Part shown: positions 44,665 through 55,858 of the stretch, piece after piece
Layout of the letters: the number at the start of each line of letters is the position of its first letter
Numbering within the stretch: the stretch's first letter is position 1
NCBI GenBank assembly: GCA_039621445.1
Contig: CP154954.1
Coordinates: 21,712,954-21,776,953, forward strand
Length of the DNA: 64,000 bases
Source: Euglena gracilis
Lineage: Eukaryota > Euglenida > Euglenophyceae > Euglenales
Reading direction: 5' to 3'
The notes under the pieces: model-generated
Seen by the model: the letters and a program-made list of their open reading frames with translations, nothing else
What the model was told of the DNA's origin: nothing
Database searches by the model: none
Position numbers and translations under genes: made by a program

Positions 44665-47600
44665 TTTGTGATTTCTGGTCAGCAATGCTTGGAAAGTCTC
44701 GGCTTGAGTGGGTAGATTCTGTTCAAGGCAAATCTTTCTTTATAATTGAAATTTTGCAAAGCGGTTTCTGGAGTGTGGAGGTGGCAAATTTAAGCCTGGA
44801 GGCTGGATGAAATTCTTCGCTTTTTTGACAGCCCAGAAAAGATGATAATTTTGGTTGGTTTTGAGCGACTTCCCAAAAAAAAAAACGTGAAACCCTGCAA
44901 ACGGTGAGGCGGTCAACCCCCTCCCCTGCGGCAATTCATGTTTCTGGGGCAAACCCTTTTTGGATCAACAAGACGCTCTGGCCCATTTGATGCCTTAGGC
45001 CGATACCCCGTCAGCGTTGCGACCAGCGCCGCCCTCTCCTTCCAGGGTGGTGCCCCGCCGTGTGGACCAAGGACCGCTGCCCTTAGGCCCAAGGGACGGC
45101 CAGCGGCCGATCTGGGGATCCAACGGGGGCAAACGTTAAAAGGTCAAAAGACGCATTTTTCTACGTTTGGGAGGATGGGTGGATGGTGTGAGGATGCCAG
45201 AAATTACTTTTTTTACCCGAGTTTGACCCATTCTTGCCAAAATATGGCCATTTTTTGACCAGTTTGCCTGTGGATTTTTCTTTAATTATTGTTTTGCCGT
45301 AGGTTTCTTTTTATGTCACCTTACGCCCCCCCCCGGGGGAGGGGGGGTGGGGGGGGGGGGGGGTCCGGGCCGGCCCCCCCCCCCCGGGGGGGGGGGGGTC
45401 CCGCGCCGGAGGCGCTGGGTATACCTTTTCGGCGCGAAGCGCCGAAAATTTTGAAAATTGCCTTTAACGGGCCCGATTTTGGGGGGGTCCCCCCCCCGGG
45501 GGGGCCCCCCCCCCCCCCCACCCGGGTCTTAAAAAGAAGCCTGGCCCTGCGTACCCCCCATTGAACCAAAGAATTTTTCCCCGACGCTTCGCTTGCTTTT
45601 CAGCACCTGTTTTTGTTAGTTTGGAGGAAAAAATCATCTTAACCCGAAATTTTGACGCTTTTTGAAGCCCCTGATAATTTTTACGGCATTTTGCGCCGTA
45701 CATTTTTTTTTATCTCACGGTGGAGGGTGGGGTCGACCCCCTCCTGGGGGGGAGGGAGGTCCAGGACCACTCCCTTTCCCCCCTCTCACGTAATACCTTG
45801 CTCAGGGGGCATCAAAAATCACCATTTGCGGACCCTTTGCGGCCCAATGAGAACAATGGCTCGGCGTGGGGGGCTTGAAGAATTTAATTTGGCAATGTTG
45901 CCGGCATGATCTCTGCACTTGGGCATTCTGCGGTCTGAGTTTTCATTGACTTTGGTGTTTGCAGTCCAAAACCCGTGCAGCGTTGGCCGTTGCCTGACGG
46001 TTTAGCCATCAGGCAATCCGCCACAGCAAGCATCACTGACCTCCTCTCCTCGCCACCTCCGTATTGTATTTGCTGATTTGTGCTCCAGGAGGGCGACTGT
46101 CCCCTCTTGTCCGAGCTGTCCAAAAATAGAGTCTCGCTTGCCAATGTGGGTTGCTTGATGTTTTGCATACCTCTTTGTCAACGTTTCTGAGAGGCCCGTT
46201 TAATAAATTTTCGCCCTCCGGCTGGTATTGCACGCCTCAGCCTTGAAGGCACGCAATTGTTCAGTGAGATTTTACCTGGTACGCAACTAGGGCGTTGCTT
46301 CAGAAAATTTGGCCCGACCCCCCTGTGGGGGGGTCTGGCCACCCAGCAGCCTTTTTTTCATCCCCGGACCCCCCATCAACGAGATTTATTTGTTTCCAAC
46401 CGCCCAAAGGGCACCTAAACAATCCAAACGACACCGCCGGCGAGGAAGGCATGGCCTCACATGGTCTTTGTGCTTCGCCCTCGGTGTCCCTTCGTTTTTC
46501 CTCGAGGGAGTACGACAGCTCCAAAGAAAAACCACTTGCGCCCAGCAAGGAAAAATATTTTGCCCAGCGAAGGGAAGGCACCAAATTAATAAATCGCAAA
46601 TGCATGCGCACATTCAGCACGATCTGCCATTTTGAATTTAGTAGCCTGCGGCCGCTAAAAAAAAATTTCGTTCTGAAAAGCAGCTAGGGCTAAAAAATGC
46701 GACGAGCGCGTTGCATGAGGACCCTTGGGGGGTCCAGCTTGGAGGCTAGAAATTTGGGCTGGCTGCCCCCCCGCCCGATAGGGGTCCTGAGCGGGAGCTG
46801 TTGAAAAATGGCATTATGCTAATGAAAAATGTCACTTTGCCGGTGAAAAATGTCATTATGACCCGGGGTCGAACCGGGCACAAAAAATCGACATTGCAAA
46901 TCTGTCCAAAAGCTTCTAATTACGCCAAAAATCGCCTTCTGAATCAGAAATATCCTGGGCAGCTTATTTCCCGACTCATTTCCTCCCATTTTTTGGCCAC
47001 TTGTGCCCATTTTTGGCCATTTTAGTGCCCCCGAATGCAGAAAATACGTTACCGTCCGAGCTCGCTGGGTTAGGACGTCCCGCTTAGTGGCGCCTCGCCG
47101 ATGATGCTGCTCCGGCTTGGCCCGTCCCCCTGGCCCCCACTCTTCGACCGAGGGCTTTTGAGCACAAACTTTCTTTTACGGGTAAGGGGGTCGGGCTCAC
47201 AAGGTCTTTGTGCTTCGCCCTCGGCGCCCCTTCCCCTGGTGTTTTTCCTCGAAGGAGTACGAGACACCTCGGCCTCCGCACTTTGCCCTTGTGAGGCGAG
47301 ATTTTTCACTGAAATTAGGGGGGCCAGGGTTTTTTCTAAGGCACCTTCCGCAGCAAGTCTTTGATAGTGTGCTGTGAATACCCCCTCCCCCCTTCCACTG
47401 GCCAAATTCACAAACTTCTTGGGCAGAAACGCCCAATTTTTTGAGTAAACCAGTGGGCCCCCCACACCTGGGGGGTACCCCTTGCTTGGCCAAAAAAGTC
47501 TTTTGTGATGGAAGCAAGGTATCTGCACTTATGGCCCTGAAGGGGGGATTTAATGAATTTAGGTGGGGGCCCCCTGGTCTGACGAATTCACGTTTAGCTT

Positions 47601-47940
47601 CCAAATAGCACATCATTAAATGTAATGGGCCTATTTAGGGACACTGGGGAATAGACAAAACCCTTTCCCACTTATGGAATTTTTGACTTTTACGCTTAAT
47701 CTGGATGTAGGGTGCCCTACCCAACACACTGGTGGTTCGTTTGACTCGTTGTAAGTCTGAGGATCGGTGTAAACAGAGGATTAGTGAGCAAAAAATCAAA
47801 TACATGTACAAATACATGAACAAATATCAGCCGGAATAGGCGCCTTTGCCAGCCCCAGGAGGATTGGGAGTGGATCCCAAAATGCCCCATGCTTCTCCAG
47901 GTTTTGGTTCCAAAGCCTCTTGTAGGGGGTTAACAGGTGC
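44665..47940. other. Region without a supported gene; several short repeats
   Basis: Poly-C/G blocks at 45.33-45.53 kb with GGCGCGAAGCGCCGAAAA near 45432. A GC-rich stretch at 45050-45150 could be an exon (CTTCCAG then an open frame to TAA), but the support is weak. The segment TGGTCTTTGTGCTTCGCCCTCGG at about 46.46 kb recurs near 47.20 kb within a 90-bp direct repeat. ORFs at 46.3-47.6 kb show no bias or homology. Confidence 0.4.
46855..46950 (-). other. tRNA-like pol III promoter boxes (SINE-like remnant)
   Basis: On the minus strand a perfect TΨC-like arm occurs (CCCGG-TTCGACC-CCGGG, containing the B box GGTTCGACCCC). A degenerate A-box-like TGGCGTAATTAGAAG lies about 50 nt upstream. No acceptor stem or anticodon arm can be folded, so it is not a functional tRNA gene. 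A tRNA-derived SINE remnant or chance are both possible. Confidence 0.3.
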
Positions 47941-48450
47941 AAAGGGGACCTAACCCAAAGATTGGCCAAAATTTGCCTGAGTGGGGCCGAAAATCACTGA
48001 ACTTACATTTTTTGGTTTTTAGTCGAATTTATCCTACGGATGAGATTATTATGGTTCGGCTTGAAGGCCTGAACTCAATTGTTGACCTTGCAGGGCCGAT
48101 TCTTTGAAATTTTAAAGACCGGCAGACCAATTTTCCACAGTAGGATTTGCCATTTTCCCTAATTAACCTAAAGAAAGTCCCCACTGGAACCCACCAATTT
48201 CAAACTCAATCACACAACACAGGGTTCTTATCCCACCCATGCACTGGTGAACACTACAAAAAATATCAATTGTTTGTGCATGCAAGAACCAGAATTTGAT
48301 AATAAAAAAAATCAATTTCAAGGTTCAATTGGAAAAGCCCAAGGACAAAAAGAAAAAGTTTGAATATTTTGACTCGAAGCCTGGCGGCCACCTCAACAAA
48401 AAGTCGAGGCCGAAGGATCCTCAAAAACTTCGAAACAAGGTCGGGGCTTC
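47941..48450 (+). repeat. 510-bp direct repeat, copy 1 (partner 54197-54710)
   Basis: Starts CCTAACCCAAAGATTGGCCA and ends with a short ORF segment containing DKKKKFEYFDSKPGG and PKDPQKLR. The copy 6.26 kb downstream is in the same orientation and about 93-95 percent identical by eye. The pair could be long terminal repeats of the element between them, but I cannot define TG...CA ends or a target duplication. Confidence 0.75.
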
Positions 48451-49485
48451 ATGGAGGTCCTACCCGGATCCTCCGGCCAGAGCGAGGCCCGCCAGGCAGC
48501 TGATGCAGAAGAAAGACAAAGAAGAAAGACAAGAAAGAAGATTGAAGCTGAAGTCATAACAAAGTCTTGGTTGAAGCCGCGCAGTGTTCGAGCTGTGCGC
48601 GGTATTGAAGCTGCGGACACATATAACACATGACAATGGTGTGCCAGCAGACAAACCCCAACCACAGCCCTAAGGCTACTAAAGAACCCGAAGAATTGTA
48701 GGCATTCAGAAGTGTCAGGTGGGAGAATTTCAGTGCCACAATGCATTCCATCTGCTGCTTTTTCAAAAAGGTCTTTCTTGCCAAATTTTCTTGTCGCATC
48801 ACCACAGATTTTTCACAAAAGTGAATACCCAGCAGATTTTCATGGGTTAACACAGGATTTTCACACCCGAGAAGATTTTTCACAATAAAATTGGCCAATT
48901 TCAGCACGAATTACATTGAGGGCCCAGAATTTTCTGGAATTTTCTCAAGAATCCCCACAGTTTTTGCCAACGGCGTGCATTTTCAGCAATATTTATTGTG
49001 GGGGCAGAGTCCCATTTACAAAGTTGCACGTATTTTCCCCCACAAAAAAATCCAGGCGTTTTCTCACCCAGTATATTTCAGTTTTCAAGTGAAAAAAGTC
49101 AATTTTCCTTTCCCCGTCACAGAAATTTCCTGTCATTTTGGCAGTTTTTAGACAAAACATTCGGAGATGGGTGATATCCTCCGTACGGGACAACTTTCCA
49201 TGCCACGGGATTTTGCTGTAGTTTTCACATTTTTTTCAGCCAATCTTGTCGGAGAATGGTGGAATCCTCCGTGCGGGAAATTTTTTCCTTTTGCTCCCCC
49301 AGGCTGGGAGCGGGCACGGTTCATCCACTTTGGCTGGTTGAGGAGAAACGGGAATTGTCCCCCTCGCACACATTTCAGCCCCCCCCGATGGAAATGGAGA
49401 TGGAGGGGGGAAACAAAGGACCTTGGGAGAAACGTGCAAGGAGGAGTGTGCACAAAATAATTCAGTTTGAGGTGCTTGGTGAGGA

Positions 49486-50064
49486 ATGTTTTCAATTTCC
49501 CTTGGCAAAATTGGAAAAAACTGCAGATCCACCAGATTCAAAAAAGAAAACCGCTTTGGTCAAAAGAGACCAAAACTGAGCAGGATTCCAGCCCAATTTA
49601 ACTTTGGACAGCAGCGCCAAAGGCAAGGACTTTTTGACGAGAAATTACCAGTTATGGGTTTGGAAAACTCAGATCAAACGCCGTTTCAGGCAGTTTTGAT
49701 GAAATTTCAAGGATTTGTAGAAATTTCCACTTTGGTTATTGGGATTGAGCGAAGCTTTTCTCAATTGGAGGGTCTCAGAAGTTTCAAACGGACTCAATCC
49801 CAGTTTATTGCGGAAGGGGGTCAAAGTGGACAGTTTTTTTCCCCCTGCCCAGATCACTGGCCGCAAACTTTGTTTTCACACCCTGGGGAGGGAGTCCGCC
49901 AACGCCGGCGTCGGTGTAGTGGCGGCGTCCGGGGACCCACTCACCCGCACCGCTGTGGTGGCGGTGCAGGGGGCCCCAGGAGCACCCAGGGCAGCGACGA
50001 GCACCCCACACAGGAGCTATGGGTTGCGACCAAGCTATGCGTTGGGAGCACGGTTGGGACTTGA
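49486..50064 (+). CDS. Plus-strand ORF of unknown function in the inter-repeat region
   Basis: 192 codons, low GC in the first 120 codons and GC-rich in the last 60. The first part (for example MGLENSDQTPFQAVLMKFQG) looks protein-like and may be the start of a Gag-type polyprotein whose zinc knuckle lies at 51.2 kb. The GC-rich tail is open in several frames and is doubtful. Not recognised. Confidence 0.25.
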   Translation: MFSISLGKIGKNCRSTRFKKENRFGQKRPKLSRIPAQFNFGQQRQRQGLFDEKLPVMGLENSDQTPFQAVLMKFQGFVEISTLVIGIERSFSQLEGLRSFKRTQSQFIAEGGQSGQFFSPCPDHWPQTLFSHPGEGVRQRRRRCSGGVRGPTHPHRCGGGAGGPRSTQGSDEHPTQELWVATKLCVGSTVGT

Positions 50065-50199
50065 AGCGATGAGAAGATCGGGGTTGGGAACTGAACCAAC
50101 GAGAAGGAGAAGCCCAGAAAGAGTGAGTGGGTTGGTTTTTCAAATTTTTGAAATTTTCCCCCCTGTCGCGCCCCACTCGGGCAACGTAGGCCCAGAGGT

Positions 50200-50907
50200 A
50201 TGGGGAGCGTTTTTTGGGGCAACAGTTCTGGAGTGGCAATCTTGCCCAAATGGGAGGAGCACCATAATGTGGTCTCTACCCCCTGTTGGCAAAGCCACAC
50301 TTTGCACGTTCCTGTTACCCAACCCACAAAAGTTTTTACCCTCACACCATTTTTTGCTTCCCCCAGAATGGTGGAGTTTCCTTCTGTAAGTTTGGAAGTA
50401 ATAGCCCGTTTGTTTGCCCCCCAGCTAAGCGTGTTGGACTTTCTCGTTGAAACGCATGAAAAATTTCCATTTGTGATGGTCCTGGTGCAAAATTTGCTCA
50501 CAGGGGAGGGGTCAGGGGTAGGGATGATGGGGGAAGGCACCGTTTTTGGTTGCCAGATTTCAATTTTTTTGGGTATCCCGTTTAGGGACATGGTGGAAAA
50601 TGAGGCAAAAATCAACAGATTTTCAAGTCACAGGCCTGAATTTTCCTTTCGTTTGCAGGTTTTTGCACTGTCCAGAGTTTTGACAACGTATTTTGGGGAA
50701 GATTGGAAACATTTTGAGACATATTTTTTGAGGATTCAGATTTTTTTTCAAATCTCATGCGGACACGTATCATGTGCTGAGACGGTAATTTCCCCAGATT
50801 TTTCACAAAAAAGGAGGAATGAGAGGCAGAACGAAGAATTCATCAGAAAGGAGTTGGCAAGGGACAAAAATTTGCTTATTTCACTCAATGGACGGTCAAC
50901 TGGGTAA
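50200..50907 (+). CDS. Plus-strand ORF, 235 aa, unrecognised, retroelement context
   Basis: Open to TAA 50905-50907. Residues 60-235 have the composition of a folded protein, with helical stretches such as ISCGHVSCAETV and a charged C-terminus (RRNERQNEEFIRKELARDKN). The likely real start is internal (ATG near 50370) because the first 55 codons are biased differently. It lies upstream of a zinc-knuckle ORF in the same orientation, so a capsid-like role in Gag is inferred only from position. Confidence 0.35.
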   Translation: MGSVFWGNSSGVAILPKWEEHHNVVSTPCWQSHTLHVPVTQPTKVFTLTPFFASPRMVEFPSVSLEVIARLFAPQLSVLDFLVETHEKFPFVMVLVQNLLTGEGSGVGMMGEGTVFGCQISIFLGIPFRDMVENEAKINRFSSHRPEFSFRLQVFALSRVLTTYFGEDWKHFETYFLRIQIFFQISCGHVSCAETVISPDFSQKRRNERQNEEFIRKELARDKNLLISLNGRSTG

Positions 50908-51157
50908 AAATTGCTGTTTTCCCCCAGCTATTTTCATTTCCTCCCCGGTCAAATAATGGGAATGACACAGGGATGTCTTGAAAAAACACAGGGGGGATGG
51001 AAGTTAAACGGACAGGTGTCCCCCCCCCCTGAAACGAGTCAACCTCCCGTTTGGTTGGAGGTGACCGAATTTGGTCCAAAACGCGAAACAAGAACTTTTC
51101 TCAGAGTTTTACCAGAAATCCTCAAGGAAGGGGGCGTTGTAAAAAAAATGTTCTGAT

Positions 51158-51670
51158 GTGAAAGAAGCACCGCTCCCAAACCACAACCACACAACCTGTG
51201 TAACCAGAGCACCATGTAAGTGTTGTGGAGAGGTTGGGAAGGATGCCTCTAACTGTTGGACAAAAATTCTGGATGCAAATCAAGCTCGCCCCACACCCAG
51301 TATTGGGACCCATGCCCATGGGGGGAGAAGGATGAGGCATGAGGGTGGGACGACCAATTATCATGATAAAGGTTGGGAAAATGCCCAAGGAAAAAGTGGT
51401 GGCGAACGTTTCAGGGGCAACACTTTTGTTCAAGTGCCCCCAGCGCAAATTTGTTTCAGAAAATGTTTGCGGCACAGTCAAACGCTTTTTGTGGACAAAG
51501 TCCAGCGATTTTTTGGGTCAAAAGTAACAACCGCTTTGAAGCATTTTACGGGAACAAAACTTGAAAGAGAGGTGGACTTGACTTTTGCATCCGTTCTTCA
51601 TACAAAATACGGTCAAGAACCCCCATGTGTGAAAGAAGTTTGGAGTATGCCGATTCTCGCACAAAAATGA
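51158..51670 (+). CDS. Gag-like ORF with an altered zinc knuckle
   Basis: 170 codons. Residues 17-30 or so read CKCCGEVGKDASNC, which has the spacing of a retroviral-type CCHC knuckle (C-x2-C-x4-H-x4-C) but with Lys at the His position. The remainder (HTKYGQEPPCVKEVW near the end) is not recognised. The missing His suggests decay of a nucleocapsid domain, or a variant knuckle. It stands in line with the ORFs at 50.2 and 52.2 kb. Confidence 0.4.
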   Translation: MKEAPLPNHNHTTCVTRAPCKCCGEVGKDASNCWTKILDANQARPTPSIGTHAHGGRRMRHEGGTTNYHDKGWENAQGKSGGERFRGNTFVQVPPAQICFRKCLRHSQTLFVDKVQRFFGSKVTTALKHFTGTKLEREVDLTFASVLHTKYGQEPPCVKEVWSMPILAQK

Positions 51671-52243
51671 CACTTTCCAGCACCCAATTTTCACAACCCC
51701 CCACAATTTTCATTAAGATGCCCCGAAAATACCTTATGAAGGACCATGAAATTTCAACAGGGCTAATTGTTTTGAATGTTTATTTTTGTCAATGTGGTCA
51801 TTTTGACCACAAAATGCCCACTCGTAGTTGGGGAAAGATGGAGGGTTTTCCAAACCGTTTGTGTCCGGGTTTTCGGTGCAATTACAACATCCCCAGTTCC
51901 AAAAAGACGTTTTCACCGCTTTGGTGGGATTATATTTGGTGGCACGTCACATAAAAAAATGCCGAGTCCCAGATTTGGACATTTTTCAGGTAGACTGGAA
52001 AGAGGAAAGGCATATTCTAAAGGGGGAGGGGTTTGGTGATGGTCTCCCAGGGTACCTCCTCATGAATGACCCATGACGAAAGCGAATTTAAAAATTGGAC
52101 GAACCCCAGAATTTGAGAAACGGTGGAGGAAGTGGACAATTTTCTGGTGGAAAAGGAAGGAGAGAGGTTGACACGCATTTGCACTCCCTCATTTTTCCCG
52201 AGTAGAAAAAAGTGAACGTTTTCTTCAATTTACTTCCCCCCGT

Positions 52244-52508
52244 TTGGGGAAAGAGAAGAAAAAATGGGTTGAACGGTCGACCAATGAAAATTTTGAGTCT
52301 GCCAATTATACCCAAGGCACAAAATCTGACGTTTTAATTGGGCAAGTGTGGGAACCGGAAACTATTCATTTTCACGGGTTGTGTTATGTGGAAGAAATGA
52401 ATAAAGTTTGGATGAACAAAAGAGGGATGCGCCCCATTCATTCAGAGGCGAGTGAGCGGGGGGTGCTCCAACGAAAAGGCGATGTGTTGTACCGACATAA
52501 TTTTCAGT
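52244..52508 (+). pseudogene. ORF fragment interrupted by a repeat insertion
   Basis: An open frame (KKKWVERSTNENFESANYTQ and on to GLCYVEEMNKVWMNKRGMRP) runs into the repeat at 52509. Protein-like sequence resumes after the repeat, at about 52960-53160. The insertion therefore appears to have split an element-encoded gene. The product is unrecognised. Confidence 0.4.
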
Positions 52509-52957
52509 TAAAACCCCCCCCCCAAAAAATAAGACCCCCCCAAAAAATAAGACCCCCCCCTGGGCCGATCGAGCAAAAATCCAAAAATAAGGCCCCCCCA
52601 TAAATAAGACCCCCCTTGACGGCGCGAAGCGCCGGGGACGGTGAAAATTTTCCCTGCGAAATTGCCAAAAACCCAAATTTCACACACAAAAATGATGGAA
52701 TTTCAAATTTTTTCAAATTTTTGAAGTGCAAAAAACATGCTAAATGTCAACTAACACAAATTTACACACGGCGCGAAGCGCCGAAGGAAAATTTTTAGTG
52801 TTTTGGGGAACCTGAAAATGATGTTTTATTTTTCGGGCCCGGGTCGGTCAAGAAAAAATTTAAAAATAAGACCCTCCCAAAAAATAAGACCCCCCCTGGA
52901 GGCTTCCAGCAACGGACCCAAAATAAGACCCGGGTCTTATCTTTGGGGGGGGGTTTA
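52509..52957 (+). mobile_element. R2 element, copy A (inverted partner at 55859-56329)
   Basis: About 449 bp. The ends are inverted repeats: AAACCCCCCCCCCAAAAAAT at the left and AxAGACC/GGTCTTAT...TTTGGGGGGGGGTTT at the right. Each end carries two or three tandem AAAAATAAGACCCCCCC units. Inside are two GGCGCGAAGCGCC dyads (about 52620 and 52772) separated by about 140 bp. There is no ORF. Copy B has the same order in the opposite orientation. Confidence 0.85.
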
Positions 52958-53160
52958 CTCAATGGTGTTATTTACGGAGAGGAGATGGAACCCAACCCCC
53001 CCCGTAAAAGACAGTGTGCAGGATTTTCAGATAATTTGGAAACGAAACTTGCCCACGAATAGGACAGGGCCCACTATTTTGTCGGTGAGGCTCCCGAGGC
53101 ACCCACCAAGGAATTTTGGGTTCGGAAGAAAAATTTTTGGAACGGCAAGGAGGTGAGAAT

Positions 53161-54196
53161 TCCACAAATTTGGATTTGCTTTTTTAAAAGCAAGAGACGG
53201 CCTGGTTTCTCAGCGCATTTATTTCTTTAAAAGTGGTGCAAATTTTGGGCCAAGTTTGGAGAGATGGCCTGGGAGGGCACGGGTTGATGTGACCCCCCCC
53301 CCCCCACAAGAACGGCCGTAAGTCACATTGTCATTGTGGAGAACAAATCCCGCGGTTTGAGGGGTTGTTTTCGTTGTTTCTGGTTTTTGGTGTTTGGTCG
53401 CGAAAAGCAACAGATCACGAAAATCAACAATCCCCCCAACAAAAAAGCTGCAGCATTTCAAGAAAAAAAGAGTGTGATTTGCTCCTCAAGGAGTGTCCTA
53501 AGAAGAAAACTCCACGAAAATGGCCCAATCAAAAAAAGGGAGTTTCTCCATAAGAGAAAAAAACCCTGATTAAAGGCTGGACTAACAATCAAACAAACCC
53601 CCTGAAGCCTAACAACCATATTTCTTGAAAGACGGTTGGTCAAAAAACGGTTCGCAAGTGTTGGAAACGTGAAACCATGCCTAGGCCCCATTGCAGCTCG
53701 GCGGGCAACTTTCGAAGTTGCAACCTGACCTGCCTTGGGAGCACCGCAAAGTGTCATTCTAAGCATGAGTGCTGTGTAGTGTGTGGGGATAAAAACTGCA
53801 CACCATATTGTGATTGTCAACACACTACCACAAACGCGCGGTACCGTGGACCGTGGCGGCGAAGGAGCGCGGAGCCACGCAGCGTGAGGTGGCGGTGGCG
53901 GCGGCGACACCGCACCGTTGCATTGCACCGTTAACTGCACCGTGCGCCGCACCTTTGCGTTTCACCGTTGCACCATTCCTCCAGGGTGCGGTGTGGCCCT
54001 TTGGGCGCCCCCCCCCCCCGCTACTTTCACGGGGTAAGGCGTGGCCTGTTAGGCTCCCCACCCCTCTTTAATCTTACCAACCGCACACATACGACTCTTT
54101 TTTTTCGCAAACCAAATTCTTTCTTTTGGTACGGACCCTTCTTTTTTCCTTTCGTGTTTTAAAATCTTCCGGAGTTTTTTCTAAGTGGGGGAGTGT
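53161..54196. other. Region without a supported gene
   Basis: GC-rich stretch at 53830-54010 with repeated (C)ACCGTTGCA and its complement. It produces Arg/Ala-rich ORFs on both strands. Nothing is recognised. Confidence 0.35.
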
Positions 54197-54710
54197 AAAG
54201 GAGTCCTAACCCAAATATTGGCCAAAATTTGCCTGAGTGGGGCCGAAAATAACTGAAATTCCATTTTTTGGTTTTTAGTCCAATTTATCCTACGGATAAG
54301 ATTATTATGGTTCGGCTTGAAGGCCTGAACTTAATTGTTGACCTTGCAGGGCCGATTCTTTGAAATTTTCAATACCGGCAGACCAATGTTCCACAGTAGG
54401 ATTTGAAATTTTTCCCTAATTAACCTAAAGAAAGTCCCCACTCAAACCCACCAATTTCAAACTCAATCACACAACACAGGGTTCTTATCCCACCCAATGC
54501 ACTGGAGAACACTACAAAAAAAATATCAATTGTTTGTGCATGCAAGAACCAGAATTTGATAAAATAATTGAATTTCAAGGGTCAATTGGAAAAGCACAAG
54601 GACAAAAAGAAAAAGTTTGAATATTTTGACTCGAAGCCCGGCGGCCGCCTCAACAAAAAGTTGAGGCCGAAGGATCCTCAAAAACTTCGAACCAAGGTCG
54701 CGGTTTCACA
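54197..54710 (+). repeat. 510-bp direct repeat, copy 2
   Basis: Same start (CCTAACCCAAATATTGGCCA) and same short ORF segment (DKKKKFEYFDSKPGG) as copy 1. Immediately beyond its end the minus-strand RNase H domain begins. The repeat thus abuts the 3' end of that retroelement. Confidence 0.75.
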
Positions 54711-54742
54711 GGGTGTGGTATCTCAGGCCACCAAACCCAGGA

Positions 54743-55230
54743 TCAAAAGCCTAGCACTGGCAGTTTTTTGTTTCCCAGGGTGGCAAATACATCTGTTTTC
54801 AAATTTATGAAATCTTTGACTTGCTGTCCTGGCCATTGAAAAAAATGGGGGTCTAAAGAGTATTCCGTCATGTCCATTTCCCGTCTGCTTATGGGGTCCT
54901 CCAGGAATTCTTTTGAAGGTACCCAGTTGACTTGGAGGTTTAACCTGTTTTTCCATGCACCGTTTGAAAATGGTGTCAGCACTTTGTTGAATGGGTCCTT
55001 TTTGCCCCCACCGTTTTTTAAGTTAGTAAATTACCTGGTTGTCCACTGACAAAGAAACGGTTTCCCCAGGAGTGCTCAAACTTTTCACAGTTATGATTGC
55101 TCCACTGAGCTCATTTGCATGGATGTGCAAATTGGAGACTTTTCTCCAAAACTCATTCACAATTTCTCCTGTGTGTATGTTCAGCCCTCCCCCGCCCCAG
55201 GCACGGATGCTTCTGTCTGAGTGAAACTCT
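54743..55230 (-). pseudogene. Retroelement RNase H domain (DIRS-like), frameshifted
   Basis: Read on the minus strand, the motifs of an RNase H domain appear in order. SDRSIRAWGGGG (first Asp) is near 55215 and ANELSGA (Glu) near 55120. SVDNQVIYY (second Asp) is near 55050. A tail with VNWVPSKEFLEDPISRRE, then a conserved aromatic stretch and DVFATLGNKKLP, spans 54745-54940. WVPS...D..SR followed by D.FA...N is typical of tyrosine-recombinase (DIRS/Ngaro-type) and related retroelements. One frame change is needed near 55030, at an A/T-rich stretch, so it is probably non-functional. It degrades the RNA strand during reverse transcription. Confidence 0.7.
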
Positions 55231-55290
55231 GTGGTTGCATTTTGGTGGAAAGGTCTGCTCCCCAGGTGCCTATTGAATTTTTTATTTCCC

Positions 55291-55656
55291 TTAATTGTGC
55301 CTCGATTTCTGGGTAAATGGGGTGTTTTCTGTCCCAGAGGGCTGTGGACTTTGCCACCAAAAATTAGCCATGGTGTCTGTAAAAGCCCTTATAAAGGGCA
55401 GGGCCAGTAGTTTGCATCTTATTTGACCCAAAATGGCAGCCCATTGCCTTCTTGACGTGTAATCTTTTTTTAAAATATTCTCAAGTTCCTTTTTTATGGT
55501 TTTGACCTTCTGGGTTGGCACCGGTAGCTTTCCTTTCTGGAAGTTCAGTTGATAACCCAGATGGGTTACTACTTGGGTAGGCTGGAGGGAGGACTTTTTC
55601 AAATTGATTTTGAACCCAGAATCAAGTAAATCTTTGAAAGATACACCCTGTCCCAA
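55291..55656 (-). CDS. Reverse transcriptase fragment (palm end, thumb and connection)
   Basis: 121 codons on the minus strand. LLDSGFKINLKKSSLQPTQV then a LGYQL motif correspond to the GF.IN..KS.L.P.....LG block that follows the catalytic aspartates in reverse transcriptases. The next 60 residues (RRQWAAILGQIRCKLLALPF) match the thumb region of DIRS-like enzymes. The catalytic YxDD box is not seen. The preceding sequence is open in another frame (55599-55858) and has only a weak candidate. The enzyme would copy element RNA into DNA. It lies directly upstream of the RNase H domain in the same orientation. Confidence 0.75.
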   Translation of the reverse strand: MGQGVSFKDLLDSGFKINLKKSSLQPTQVVTHLGYQLNFQKGKLPVPTQKVKTIKKELENILKKDYTSRRQWAAILGQIRCKLLALPFIRAFTDTMANFWWQSPQPSGTENTPFTQKSRHN

Positions 55657-55858
55657 TCGGAGTCTTGAAAAATGTATGGCACTTTGGCCTTGCCTGCTGA
55701 CTGGACTGCGAGTCGGACAGCTGCGCTGTCAGGATGAAAATCTTTGGCGATTCCGCCTGTGCGGTAGCTGGGTACAGCTTTAAATTTGTTGAACTCGTAA
55801 AAGTTGATCTGGGACTTATAGTCCTGCTTGAATTTGACCAGATGGTCTTCATTTTCTG
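55599..55858 (-). pseudogene. Upstream reverse transcriptase-region fragment in a different frame
   Basis: Reads as protein (FKQDYKSQINFYEFNKFKAV and RLAVQSAGKAKVPYIFQDSD) and overlaps the RT fragment by about 58 nt in a shifted frame. The two probably belong to one polymerase gene broken by an indel near 55.65 kb. Its 5' side is cut by repeat R2 at 55859. Confidence 0.5.

Noticed and set aside
45050-45152. Possible terminal exon after CTCCTTCCAG
   Set aside because: Open and GC-rich, but short, and no upstream exon in phase could be found.
46855-46950. Functional tRNA gene
   Set aside because: Only the T arm is convincing. The acceptor stem does not pair and no anticodon arm folds, so it is kept as a low-confidence SINE-like remnant.
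49870-50125. GC-rich exon-like stretch on both strands
   Set aside because: Open in several frames and carries donors on both strands. No acceptor and no phase partner.
55599-55858. YxDD catalytic box of the reverse transcriptase
   Set aside because: The nearest candidate (YIFQDSD) does not match the motif, so no active site is claimed.
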